DNA of 64,000 nucleotides from Bacteroidales bacterium (lineage in GTDB: Bacteria > Bacteroidota > Bacteroidia > Bacteroidales > WCHB1-69), in NCBI GenBank assembly GCA_017651425.1, contig JAGCCZ010000072.1, positions 1 through 64,000 of the forward strand, read 5' to 3'. Positions 27,228 through 38,600 of the stretch are shown here, one piece after another. Position 1 is the stretch's first letter. Each line of letters starts with the position of its first letter. A program made the position numbers and the translations under genes. The notes beneath the pieces are model-generated. The model was not told the DNA's origin, did not search any database, and saw only the letters and a program-made list of their open reading frames with translations.

Positions 27228-30200
27228 TTGTTTCACAACCCTCTTCGTCACCATGCCGTTTTCGGTCACGATCCTGATGAAATAGGTGCCGGCAGTGTAG
27301 CTGGAGAGGTTGAGGCTGGCAGTTGGGCTGTCGGCATTCATGGTCTGCAACAGCTTCCCATACACATCGTAAAGGGAGACCGTCTCCAGCGTGCTTCCTG
27401 TACACTGGATTTGAATGCTCCCGGTGGTCGGGTTGGGAAATACTGTCACGGTGTTGTCTATGGTGTATTCGTTGATGCCGTCGGGCATTGTGGTGAAGCT
27501 GACGGGATTGGAAGGAGTGCTCCACAGGCCATTCGTGCAGCGGGCCTTTATTTGTATGTCGTATGATGTGTTGGGGCTGAGGCCTGTCAGCGTGTAAGGG
27601 TTGTTGGAAGTGGTTATGGTGTTCCAGTAGGAGCTGCTGCTCGCCTTGTATTGCACGTCCCATCTGGAGGCGGTGCTGTCCTCCTGCATCCAGGAGATGG
27701 TCGCCTCATGAAGGGTGGTGTCGGAGACCGACACGTTTGTCGGTGAGGGACAGGTCCCCTGCTGGTTGAGCGTTAGGAAGTTCAGTTCTGTGCCGTATGT
27801 GGTGCCGCTCGGGGTGGTGGCAAACGCCCTGAAGGTATGGTAGGTGTTGGCCATCAGCCCAGTCAGATTATAGTCCATTGTGGTATTCGGCACGTTTACA
27901 GGCGTGTAGGTGTTGCCAGAGGCCTCCTTCCATTCAAAGCCATAGGTTAAGAGTGGTTCGCTGCCAGGGGATACGGAGCCGTGCAGCGTGGCGGAGGTGG
28001 CGGTGATGCTGGAGATGGATAGGGTGGAAACAGTCGGCGGTACGATAGGAGGAAGGGGACCGTTGCACTCTTCGACAGTAATGTCATCCAGATTGATGCC
28101 GTATGCATAACGGGAGGTGCCCTTGAACTTGATCTGATAGGTGCTGCTTGGATAGTACAATCTCAAGGAATTTTGTGTCCAAGTGGCAGGGGTGCTGTGC
28201 GTGGCGCAGTGTGTCCAGGGGTCGGTAGGAGAGGACCTATAGTACACTTGTAGAATTTCGCTCCCGTTTGTGTACCAATAGGTCAACACGGGATTGGTGA
28301 GTCCCGTGATGTCCATGGTGGGCAATTGCAGAGAACTTTCACTGCCATATATGCGTTGGTAGAACTGAACTGCATAGTCGCCGGAATAGGCCGAGGTGAT
28401 GCTCCCGTGGAAGTCGGAGTTCACTACCGTCCAGGGAATGTTTCCGACATCGCAGAAGTAGTTCCAGCAGGCAGGCAGACTGCCGTTGCAGTTTTCGAAA
28501 TCCTCTGTGAAGGGAGCGGTTGGGGTGACCACCACCACGTCGCACAAGGTGGCGGCATTTGCGACATTGGACCAGAGAGAGGAGTCGGAGGCGGCACAGA
28601 CGGAACGCACATAGAACTTGTAAAATGTGTTGTTGGGAAGCCCTGTTACAGTGAAAGGATTGGACGTGGCCAGCACCGTGGTGCCGCTGCCCGTGCCCGG
28701 AGTGAAATCAGAGGTGCTGTATTCGATTTCCCACGCGGATGCCGTGCCGTTTTCTGTCCAAGAAAGAAGCACCGAGGTTGGGGAAACTCCAGTGGCCACC
28801 AGCGCTGTGGGCGCGGGGCACGATATGGTGGTGGTGAACTGCACGGTGAAGGTGGCGTCTGGCACGAGGTCGCCTATTGCGCAATTGGTGACCACATAAG
28901 CATCGTATGTGGTCTCGGGAGTCAGTCCTGTGATCTGCGTTGTGGTGGTGTTGGACACAGTGGTGCTCCAGACACTGGAACTGCTTTCCTTGTAGTAAAC
29001 AGTCCAAGAGTGGTGCGACGTGTCGTTGTCGGTCCAGGAGATGGTGGCATTGTAGGCTCCGACAGAGGTTATAGTCACGTTGTTCTTGATGGGTGACGGA
29101 CAAGAGGGGCCGATTTCCACAATGATGTCATCAATATTCCAGGAGACAGGCATTGAAGACGTGTTTTTGTAACGAAGGGCGATGCGTCCATTGATGGCTG
29201 CAACGCCGTTGAAGTCGAAAGGACCACTGTGGTTGCCAAAACTGGCATTGGTGGCATTGTAGGGCCCGTAGTGGCCCGGGGCGTCGGCAAAGGCCACGAA
29301 CTCAAAGGTGGAAGTGTCAGCAATGTTGGTGATGACACCGACCTCAACAGTGGTTGTGTAGGTTGAACTTGTTGTGGCCCAGAATGATAGGCGCAAATCG
29401 TGTATGTTATTGTTGAACTCCGGCAGCACCACAATGTTCTCATCCCCTCTCATTTCAAGAGAGCTCTGGCCGGAGTGGCAGGCAGGGATATAATGCCCAT
29501 AGACGGATGGGTATGAGACACTGTTCATAACTTGAGAGACGGGTGTCTCCCAGCAGATAAGAGGCTGGTGACCGCTTTCGGAATAGCTCTCGAAGTCCTC
29601 GATCCAGGGATTGTTGTCCGTGACGGTGATGGCTCCACATTCGGTGTTGAAGGTTAAGACGGGAGATGGATACGAGGTGTCGGAACCGCAGATGGAACTG
29701 ACGGTGACCCGGTAGTTGCTGTTGCCGTCCAAATTGTCCAGGAGAAGGGTGGTGTCATAGACCACATAGGTGTTGGTGTCAGGGCCTGCGACGGTGACAA
29801 GATACTCGCCGGAAGTAGGACTCCAAGAAAGCTCAGCGGTGTGGGGGGTGATGTTCGAGGTGCTGAGGTTGACTGGTGCGATACAGGTGAAACAGGAGGC
29901 TGTCAGTATGAAACCAGAATTCTGTATTGAAACGTCGGAGATAAACTGGATGGTGAGGGGCCCTGAGATGGAAATCACTTGGATAGGCTGTAGATTGCTG
30001 TTGCTGAAGGATGCCAAAAGGGTGCCGCTTGTGCCCACTCCATCGTATATGTTGAGGGAGTCAAGAAAATAGATGGTGCAAGTCCCCTCCAGTTTCAATG
30101 CCGCACCAGCGGTTTCAGGGTACAGAACCAGTGTGCTGTTGCAGTTGGCGCTGTAATTCCCGTCGGGACCACCATCGTCGTAGATGATGGCGCCGCAGGT

Positions 30201-32414
30201 GGTCAGGGTGTTGTATCCCGTAGCTGCCATAGTGTATTGGCCGGTGAGGACAGAGATAGGCCCGCAATAATCACTGGTCGTAGAGCCGCAGTCAGACTTG
30301 ACGTAGAAGTCGTAGATGACCGAACTGGTGAGGCCCTGGATGATGTAGGGATGTGTGCTGGTGCTGTCAAGGGTTCCGAGGCCCTGTCCGGGCGTGAACC
30401 CCGTAGGACCATACTCCACAATCCAAGAGGTGGCATTGCCTATCTCAGTCCAATCAAGGGTGACGTGATGGTAGCCGGCATTTGTGGAGACAAGGGTGTT
30501 GGGGTGAATGCAGGCCGGGATTTCGGTAATTGCGACATCATCGAGCACAAAGGTGTTGCCGGAGTTGTCAGTGGCTCGGAAGGCGATGTTATGGCCCACT
30601 CCATGATATTGGTCTAAGAGGATGATGAAATGTTCCCAGGTGCCGGTGGCGCTGGAAACGATGGTGTCCAGAACATCAAAGGTGGTGGCGTCGTGGATGT
30701 CGGCAATGACTCCTACCTCAAAAGTGCCTGCGGAGCCGGTATGCAGTGCCTCGAACTCCACCATCAGAGTGCTCATCGGAGTGCTGTATGGAATGGCCGG
30801 TGAAACGGCCATGGTGAAGCCGTTGGAGCTATTGTTGAAAACCAAGGCACCGTTGCCACCTGCGGTGTGGTTGTATTGCGTGTTTCTGTAAACGAAATAG
30901 GACGGGTCGGAAGAGAGCCTGTCCCAGCACAAGACGTAATTGTTCTGACTGGTGGAGATGATGTTGTCCTCGAAGTGCTCATAGAAGGGAATGGAGATCT
31001 CACCGCAATCGGTGCGCCCTGCCAAAGTGCGCCATGTGCTGTTGCAGGCGGCCTGAAGCCGGATGAGGTATTCGGTGTTTGCGTTCAATCCCGTGAGGGT
31101 GTAGCTGTTGCCCGACAGCCCGTAGATGCCGTTCCAGGAAGTGTCGGCGACAGACTTGTACTCCAGATTCCAACTCGTCTCGTTGTTGCCAGGGACCCAC
31201 TGTATGCCAATCGTGCTCTCAGTAGAGCCTGTGAGGGTGAAATTCGGTGTCGCACAAGTGTTTGCAGTGTCGCATACATTGCCGAAAATGATGTTGTTGC
31301 GGTAGGGCTGGTGCATATAGGAATAACTGGAGGCAATGGAAGGATCCAGATTCGAGAAATCGTTGCTGATTAATATCGATCTTTTGTCGGGATTTTGGGT
31401 GCAGTAGTAGGCGTTGGAAGCGTTGACGATACCTGTGTTGTCATCTACAATGAGCATCAAATTGCTGGCTCCATCATAGACGTAACTGCTGTCAAAGTTT
31501 ATGGTGAACCAACCGGGTGCGATGTTGACGGTGCCGCTGAAGACAAGTTGTGCGGTGGAGTCCACATTGACGGCACTGGTCAGGGAAGAGGCAGAGGTCG
31601 GCATCAGATAAATGTCCCAGTTGCGGTTGGCGGTGTTGGCGTAGAGTGCCTGGAATGAGATGGAATGAAATGTGTTTGGCTCGCCCAATTCGCCGACGGT
31701 GAAAACCTGCTCGCTCAGACAGTGCTTATAATATGAATTGGCAGGGAAATGGGAAGAACTGTTGGTGCCGTCGCCTATAGCTACATTTCCACCAACCAGA
31801 CAGCGAGTCTGGAAATCTATGGATGCCCAGTTGCCTTCCAGATAGCCGCCACAGTTGCTTTTTACCTTCACTTCGTAGTGCGTGAGCGGCATCAGACCGC
31901 CCAGCAGATAACTGGTGCCGGTAATGTTGTACACCGTATCCCAGTTGTTGCCCAACAAGGTGTCGCGGTACATCAGCGTGTAGTTCACTGCCGCGCCGAA
32001 GGATCCGTCCGTCCAGGTAATCAGGGCTGAGGTGCCCGATATTTGCACCACATCGAGATCCTCAACAGGTGCGCAGTCGCCATACATCACCACAATGGTG
32101 TGAGGCTCCGACACATTGTAGAAAGTGTAGGTGAAGATGGGACCCTGCGAAGCGTTGTCAATCTCCACATCCATAAGATGGTAACGGTCGGTCTCGTGGA
32201 AGGTGAAGACCACTGTGTCTCCCTGGGTGGCGTTATAGACACCGTTGGTGCCCCACGGGGTGACCAGCCCGGCGACGGCGAGTGGCGAGCCGTCGTCGAG
32301 AACGGTCGAGACGGAGATGGGGTGTTCCACCTGAGCTTGCACTTGTTGGACAGGTGCAAGAAATCCTATTAAAAATGCCAACATGAGAGCGGTTGCCCAA
32401 TAGAAAAGTCTCAT
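27225..32414 (-). CDS. Giant T9SS surface protein with fnIII, CUB and jelly-roll modules
   Basis: A 1729-aa secreted protein: signal peptide (1-27, ending QVQAQ), an N-terminal ISVSTVLDDGSPL..GLVTPWGTNGV beta module, repeated fibronectin type III domains (the SALITW, TSWNLEYKS and GLNANTEYLIRLQA types), MAM-like jelly-roll segments ending in LDDVAI or NIDDIIVE, a CUB-like segment (LYPETAG to LNIYDGVGTSGTLL), and a type A sorting domain starting VFPNPTTG. It is a close paralogue of the 2338-aa protein upstream and lacks that protein's N-terminal GLUG-type region. A role in adhesion or polysaccharide binding is an inference. No enzyme domain was seen. Confidence 0.85.
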   Translation of the reverse strand: MRLFYWATALMLAFLIGFLAPVQQVQAQVEHPISVSTVLDDGSPLAVAGLVTPWGTNGVYNATQGDTVVFTFHETDRYHLMDVEIDNASQGPIFTYTFYNVSEPHTIVVMYGDCAPVEDLDVVQISGTSALITWTDGSFGAAVNYTLMYRDTLLGNNWDTVYNITGTSYLLGGLMPLTHYEVKVKSNCGGYLEGNWASIDFQTRCLVGGNVAIGDGTNSSSHFPANSYYKHCLSEQVFTVGELGEPNTFHSISFQALYANTANRNWDIYLMPTSASSLTSAVNVDSTAQLVFSGTVNIAPGWFTINFDSSYVYDGASNLMLIVDDNTGIVNASNAYYCTQNPDKRSILISNDFSNLDPSIASSYSYMHQPYRNNIIFGNVCDTANTCATPNFTLTGSTESTIGIQWVPGNNETSWNLEYKSVADTSWNGIYGLSGNSYTLTGLNANTEYLIRLQAACNSTWRTLAGRTDCGEISIPFYEHFEDNIISTSQNNYVLCWDRLSSDPSYFVYRNTQYNHTAGGNGALVFNNSSNGFTMAVSPAIPYSTPMSTLMVEFEALHTGSAGTFEVGVIADIHDATTFDVLDTIVSSATGTWEHFIILLDQYHGVGHNIAFRATDNSGNTFVLDDVAITEIPACIHPNTLVSTNAGYHHVTLDWTEIGNATSWIVEYGPTGFTPGQGLGTLDSTSTHPYIIQGLTSSVIYDFYVKSDCGSTTSDYCGPISVLTGQYTMAATGYNTLTTCGAIIYDDGGPDGNYSANCNSTLVLYPETAGAALKLEGTCTIYFLDSLNIYDGVGTSGTLLASFSNSNLQPIQVISISGPLTIQFISDVSIQNSGFILTASCFTCIAPVNLSTSNITPHTAELSWSPTSGEYLVTVAGPDTNTYVVYDTTLLLDNLDGNSNYRVTVSSICGSDTSYPSPVLTFNTECGAITVTDNNPWIEDFESYSESGHQPLICWETPVSQVMNSVSYPSVYGHYIPACHSGQSSLEMRGDENIVVLPEFNNNIHDLRLSFWATTSSTYTTTVEVGVITNIADTSTFEFVAFADAPGHYGPYNATNASFGNHSGPFDFNGVAAINGRIALRYKNTSSMPVSWNIDDIIVEIGPSCPSPIKNNVTITSVGAYNATISWTDNDTSHHSWTVYYKESSSSVWSTTVSNTTTTQITGLTPETTYDAYVVTNCAIGDLVPDATFTVQFTTTISCPAPTALVATGVSPTSVLLSWTENGTASAWEIEYSTSDFTPGTGSGTTVLATSNPFTVTGLPNNTFYKFYVRSVCAASDSSLWSNVANAATLCDVVVVTPTAPFTEDFENCNGSLPACWNYFCDVGNIPWTVVNSDFHGSITSAYSGDYAVQFYQRIYGSESSLQLPTMDITGLTNPVLTYWYTNGSEILQVYYRSSPTDPWTHCATHSTPATWTQNSLRLYYPSSTYQIKFKGTSRYAYGINLDDITVEECNGPLPPIVPPTVSTLSISSITATSATLHGSVSPGSEPLLTYGFEWKEASGNTYTPVNVPNTTMDYNLTGLMANTYHTFRAFATTPSGTTYGTELNFLTLNQQGTCPSPTNVSVSDTTLHEATISWMQEDSTASRWDVQYKASSSSYWNTITTSNNPYTLTGLSPNTSYDIQIKARCTNGLWSTPSNPVSFTTMPDGINEYTIDNTVTVFPNPTTGSIQIQCTGSTLETVSLYDVYGKLLQTMNADSPTASLNLSSYTAGTYFIRIVTENGMVTKRVVKQ

Positions 32415-32537
32415 TTTTTTTCTGTTTTTTTTTCAAGCGGTAAAAATAAGAATTATTCTGTAATTAACCCGCTGTTTTGAAAAATTTTTGAAAAAAATGA
32501 TGTACACCACACCATTTCCGAAATGTGACGTATCGCT

Positions 32538-32571
32538 AAAAAAAACGGTTCCCCAAAAAAAGGGAACCGTT
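32538..32571 (-). terminator. Intrinsic terminator after the 2338-aa surface gene
   Basis: AACGGTTCCC (32544-32553) pairs with GGGAACCGTT (32562-32571), a perfect 10-bp stem. On the minus strand it is followed by a T-run (complement of 32538-32545). Confidence 0.8.
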
Positions 32572-32623
32572 GGAGGTTGCGGGTTTTCGTTTTACGTTTT
32601 TCGAAAATCGTAAATCGAAAATC

Positions 32624-32651
32624 GTAGAGACGCGGCGCGCCGCGTCTCTAC
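32624..32651. repeat. 28-bp perfect palindrome, REP-like
   Basis: GTAGAGACGCGGCG followed directly by CGCCGCGTCTCTAC is self-complementary over its whole 28 bases. It sits five bases before the stop codon of the 2338-aa gene, on its downstream side. A related GC-rich palindrome occurs at 56192-56211. Confidence 0.7.
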
Positions 32652-32655
32652 ATTA

Positions 32656-35600
32656 TTATTGTTTCACCACCCGTTTTGTCACAACACCATTTTCCGTCAC
32701 GATCTTGACGAAATAGGTGCCTGAAGCGTAATCCGACAGGTCTATTGTGGTGGAGTTGTCATTCACGTTCACCACATTCAGCATCTTGCCGTATGCATCA
32801 TAGACTTCCACATTCTGAATCAGGAACTCTGAATGCTGAATCTGGACCATTCCGCTCGTCGGGTTCGGATAGACAACCACGTTGTTCAGCTCGTAGTCGT
32901 TGATGCCGACCGTTGTCAAGGTGATGATGGCGGAAGGATCGGAGGTCACGCCGTTGGTGCAATGGGCAATCACCTGCACCTCATAGCTCGTGTTCTCGCT
33001 GAGACCGGAAAGCGTGTAAGGATTGGAAGTGGTGGTGCTGGAGTTCCAAGCGTCGGCACCGGCCACTCTGTAGTTGACATCCCAGCTGGTGACATCGCCC
33101 TGTTGTGTCCAGGAGATGTCGGCACTGTTGTTCGTGATGTTGGAAGCCGTCACGTTCGTCGGGGCGGCACAGCTTTCCTGCTGCTGATCGAGCGTTGTGA
33201 AAGTCAACTCGTTACCGTAGGTTGTACCGGAAGCTGTGGTGGCAAAGGCGCGGAAAGTGTAGTTCGTGTTTGCTGTCAGGCCCGTGAGGTTGTAGCTTAT
33301 CGTGGTGCCGGTGGCGTTCACGCTGGTGTAGCTGCCACCGATGGTGTTCTTCCACTGGAAGCCCTGGGCGGTGATGGCCTCGGTGCCAGGAGTGATGCTG
33401 CCGTTCAGCGTGGCAGAGGTCTCTCCAATATTGGTGGCAGCAGCCGTCGTTACGGTCGGGGCGACCAAAGAGGAGTCGCCAACGCAGCTCACGGTGAGGG
33501 CAAAGCCATCGTAAAAGACAGAGCCATCGGAAGTGAAGTGGAGCGTGGCCGGTCCGGTGGTGGAGGTGAAGTTCACGGTTTGACCGGTACCCGAAATGAT
33601 CAATGCGGGTGTTCCGGAGACACCGGCGCCGTCGTAGATTTCCAGTTCATCGTAATTGCTTTCTGTGCTCACAGTGCCCGTGATGGAAATCATGCTGCCC
33701 GGAGTTTCCGGATTGATGATGACAACAGCATCGCAGTTGCCGGTATATTGGCCATTTGCACCACCATTGTCAAAAATGGTCATGTTGCATGTGGTGATTG
33801 TGACCGAACCTAAAGTGGGCATTGTGAAAGAACCTGGCGTTGCGGAAACAGGACCTCTCCATGTGCTTTCATCCCCTGGTCCGCAGATGGCGCGGACATA
33901 GAAGTCGTAAGCGGTGGAAGTGGTAAGCCCCGTCACCTCAAACGGATTGGTGGAGGCCATGACACTTGTGCCGGCACCTGTGCCGGGCGTGAATCCCGGA
34001 GTGCCATATTCAATCTCCCAACTCGTGGCCGTGCCTGTCTCTGTCCAAGCAAGCGTGGCAGAAGTCGCGGTGGTTCCGGTAGAGGCTAAGTTCGTGGGAG
34101 TCGGACAGGAGGGCGGCGTGCAGAATACGGTTTCGGTGAGGAAGGTGCCGGAGAGCGTGCTGCCGTCTGTGCAGGAGTAAATCACATTGCCAAACGGGTC
34201 TTCCACCGTGAAGGAGGTTTCAGAGGCGAAACTCCCCGATGACCAACTCAAACTCAGTGCCGAGTTGTCGCACAATGGCACGTTGACAGTAGCTGAATAG
34301 CCGGAGGTGAAGGTTACGGCCGCAACTTGTACGCCATTGGAAAGGACGTTGATCGTGTTGCCGTTCCAACCGTCGCCATAGCTGTCGGTGAGGTTGAACA
34401 CATAGTTGCACTGGTCTGTGGTGTTACAGAACGGCACCATATAGGTCGTGCTGGAACTGTAGGCGCTGGTGTCGCCAACGCTGCAAATGCCACGCACATA
34501 GAACTTGTAGGTGTCGCCTGCCGTGAGGCCCGTCACATCGAATGGGTTGGTGGTGGCGATCACAACGGTGCCGTTGCCGTGGGTGAAGTTGGCAGGACCA
34601 TACTCGATTTCCCACTCGGTGGCCGTGCCGAGTTCAGTCCAGGCAAGCGTGACGCTCGTGGGAGTGGCATCCGTGACATTCAGGCTGGTAGGAGCCGGAC
34701 AAGACGGCAGCGTGGTGAACGAGGTCGTGAAGGTGGCGTCGGGCACGAGGTCGCTCACGGGGCAGTTGGTGATCACATACACATCGTATGAAGTCTCAGG
34801 GTTGAGACCGGAAATCTGCGCGGGGTTGGTGTTGGCGACATCGGAAAGCCATACACTGTCGGTGCTTTCCTTGTAGTAAATCGTCCAAGAGGTGTGTGTG
34901 GGGTCGTTGTCGGTCCAACCGATGGTGGCATCATACGTGCTCGGAGTGACCGTGACGCTGTTCTTGACCGGTGAAGGGCAGTTCGGGGCGATTTGCACGA
35001 TGAAGTCGTCAAGGTTCCAAGAATCAGAGGGGGAGCTTGCATTCGTGTAGCGGAGGGCGATGCGTCCGTTAGTGGCGGTCACGCCGTTGAAGTCGAAAGG
35101 TCCCATATAGTTGCCGAAGCTACCGACAGTGGCAGAGTTGGATCCGCGGTTGCTTGGCGCGCCAGAGAGGGATACGAACTCGAAAGTGGAGGTGTCGGCC
35201 ACATTGGTGATGACACCAATCTCAAGGGTGCCGTAAGACGGGGCGGTGGAAGTGGCCCAGAAAGAGAGACGCAGGTTATGAATGTCATTGGTGAATTCAG
35301 GCAACACCAGCATGTTCATGCTGCCCTTGAACTCGGCAGAGTTGGTGCCGGAGTGACAAGAGGGGGCGTGGCCGCAATAGACAAAAGGAGCCGTGCCGTT
35401 GCTGGCGTTGTATGTAACAGGAGTGCTCCAGCAGACGAAGGATTGCGCGCCGCCGCCAGCATAGCCTTCGAAATCCTCGGTCCAAGGAGTCGTCTCCGTG
35501 ATGGTGATGGCACCGCAGGAGGTTATAAAAGTGTAGGAAGGAGATGCTACGGAAGTGTCGGATCCGCAAACAGAGTAGATGACGACACGGTAGGTGCTGC

Positions 35601-38600
35601 TGGCCGTCAGGTTCGAAAGCGTGGCGGTGGTGTCATACACCACGAGCATGGTGGTGTCAGGGCCGGTAACTTCCACAATGTATTCGCTGGATACGCCGTT
35701 CCAGGTGAGGTCGGCGGAGTTGGTGGTGATGTTGGAGGCCATAATGCCGCTCGGCGGGAAGCAGGTCTGGCAGGAGGCGAACAATTCGAAGCCCCATTTG
35801 GGCACGCTGCTGTCGGAGGTGAAGTGGATGGTGAGCGGGCCGGAGGTGGAGAGCACGGAGACGTTCTGGTCGTTGCTGTTGCCGAGAGAGGCCAACTGGG
35901 TGCCGCCGGTGCCTACACCGTCGTAAATGTAGAGATGGTCGTAGCTGTTCTCCACATTGCAGGTGCCCTGCAGCATCATCATTGCGCCTGGGTTCTCCGG
36001 GAGGAGCACCAGGATGTTGTTGCTGTTGTTGCTGTAGTCGCCGCTGGGACCGCCGTTGTCGTAAATAGCAGCACCGCAAGTGGTCAGCGTGTCAATTGCA
36101 TTATTCATGATAAATTGGCCGGTCACCACTGTGACGGGTCCGACAAGGTCGCTGGTCATAGAACCGCAGTCGGCTTGCACATAGATGTCGTAGCTGACAC
36201 CGTTGGTGAGGTTCTGGATGGTATAGGGGTGTGTGGTGGCCGTCTCGGTGGTGCCGTTGCCCTGGCCGGGCGTGAAGCCGGTGGGACCGTACTCCACAAT
36301 CCAGGAGGTGGCATCGCCCATCTCGGTCCAGTTGACCGTGGCATAATCGCTGCCTGTACCGGTGGAGACCAGGTTGTTAGGATGCATACAGGTCGGGATC
36401 TCCGTGATGAGGAGGTCGTCCATCATAAAGCTGACACTGGTGCCGTTGGTGGCACGGAAGGCGATGTTCTGGCCGCTGCCGGAGTAGTTCTCGAAGGTTA
36501 CGATGAAGTGCTCGTAGGTGTTGGTGGCACTGAAGGTCAGCGTGTCCACGACCTCAAAGGTGGAACCGTCATTGACGTCGCTGATGACGCCCACTTCCAT
36601 AATGCCGGCGGCGCCGTTGTGGCGGGCATAGAATTCCGCCATAAGCGAGCTTACAGGATAGCTGTTGTCAATGGTCGGGGTGATGGCCATCGTGTAGCAG
36701 TCGGGGGTGTAGTGGAAGTCCATATAATGGGTGCCGCCGTGGGCGTTGGAACCACTTGCCACATAAGCCCAGTGGGAGGTGCTGTTAGCCAAACGGCTCC
36801 AGCAAAGGATGTAGCTGTCTTGACTGGTGGAAACGATACCCGTTTCAAAGTCCTCGCTGTAGGGAATGGAGATGGCACCGCAATCGGTGCGGGCCTGCAA
36901 GGTTCTCCAGTCGCTGCCACAAACGGCTTGCAGACGGATGTCATACACTGTGTTGGCATTCAGTCCCGTGATGGTGTAGCTGTTGCCCGTAAGTCCATAC
37001 ATGCTGTCCCAAATGGTGTCGGAAGCAGGCTTGTACTCTAAGTTCCAGCTGGTCTCGCTGTAACCGGGAACCCAAGTGATATCGATCGAGCTTTCGGTGA
37101 CGCCGGAAACCATCATGTTCGGGGCCACGCAGGTGGTGGTGCTGTCGCACGCACCGCCGAAGATGACATTGTTCCGGAAGTTATGGGTGGTGGCGGTATA
37201 ACTGGTGGCATTCGTCGGGTCGTAGTTGGTGCCGTCGCTGTACACACGCACCGAGTTTCCGTTGGGGTTGTTCGTATAATAGTAATAGTTGCTGCTGACA
37301 TAGTCGCCAGTGTTGTCGTCCACGATGAGCATCAGGTTGGTGCTGCCGTCATACACATAGTTGCTGTCGAAGTTGATGGTGAACCAACCTTGGGGGATAT
37401 TGACAGCTCCGCTGAAGACGAGCTGTGCCGTGGCATCCACGTTTATAAAGCTGGACAGTGAAGTCGCCGTGGTGGGCATCAGATAGATGTCCCAGGTTCG
37501 GTTGGCGGCTCCCACACTGGATACCTGGAATGAGATGGAGTGGAATGTGTTGGCTCCACCCAATTCGGCAGCGGTGAAAATTTGCTCCGTTAAAGAGTAT
37601 TTATAATAACTGTAAGAAGGCAAATAGATGGTGGTGCTGGTGCCCTCGCCAATCTGGATGTCGCCACCCACGAGGCAGGGGGTGCTGAAGCTCTTGTTCA
37701 CCCAACCGCCTTCGAGACCGTTGCTGCAGTTGCTCTTCACACGCACCTCATAGTTGGTGAGTGGGGAGAGACCGCCTAACAGGTAGCTGGTGCCCGTGAT
37801 GGTGGGCTCGGCAATCCAGTTGTTGCCCATTGTGGTGTCGCGCCACTCCAGAACGTAGTCCTGTGCGGCACCGGCGGAACCGTCAGCCCAGGAGATCAGA
37901 GCGGAAGTGCCCGACACTTGCGACACGGTCAGGTTCGTCACGGGAGCGCAGTCACCGTATGTAACCACGATGTTGTGAGACTCCTGAACATTGTAGAAGG
38001 TGTGGCTGGTGATGATGCCTTGGGGAACGTTGTCAATCTCCACATCCATCAGATGGTAACGGGCAGTCTCGTTGAAAGTGTAGGCCGCATCGGCACCTTG
38101 GGTGGCGTTATACACACCGTTGGAGCCCCACGGGGAGACTAATCCGCTGACGTTGAGCGGAGTGCCATCGTCGAGGATGGTGGAAGCGGTGATGTGGTAG
38201 ATGTTGGAGAAGAACACCCTGACATCGGCCATGGTTCCCTGCGGGTCAATCACGTAAGTGACCACAGCGCCGTCGGTCGGATCTTCGCCGCGGACCACGG
38301 TGCCGTTGAGGGTGATCTGGGCGATATGCCAGTTGGCATCGGGTGTGATGGTCAAAGTGACTGTCTGCGAGCTGCCACAGGGCACTGAGGCAGGTGACGG
38401 GGTCACGGTGCCGTGTGTCTGTCCGTCAGGAGAAGGCATTGCCGTGGCTGTGATGACAGCTTGAGGATAGACTGTGACCGTGGAGGAGTGTACGCCAGTG
38501 GCACCCGAAAGCGCTGTGCCTGTCACAGTATAGACAGTGGTGGTGCTGGGGTTCACGGAGATGGTGGCCGTGGTGGCACCGTTGCTCCACACGTATGAAT

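Larger units (their letters stand above)
32415..32655. other. Spacer between the two giant surface genes
   Basis: This 241-bp gap contains a TATTTTTA-like box on the minus strand next to GCGGTAAAAA (about 32435-32447), a terminator hairpin (32538-32571), repeats of tcgaaaatcgtaaatcg (32600-32625), and a 28-bp perfect palindrome (32624-32651). The same GCGGTAAAA.TA sequence precedes the 2338-aa gene at 39714-39725, so the two paralogues probably share a promoter type. Confidence 0.55.

Noticed and set aside
34993..37041. 682-codon plus-strand ORF
   Set aside because: Antisense to the giant surface gene; histidine, valine and glycine-rich shadow caused by repeated codons on the other strand.
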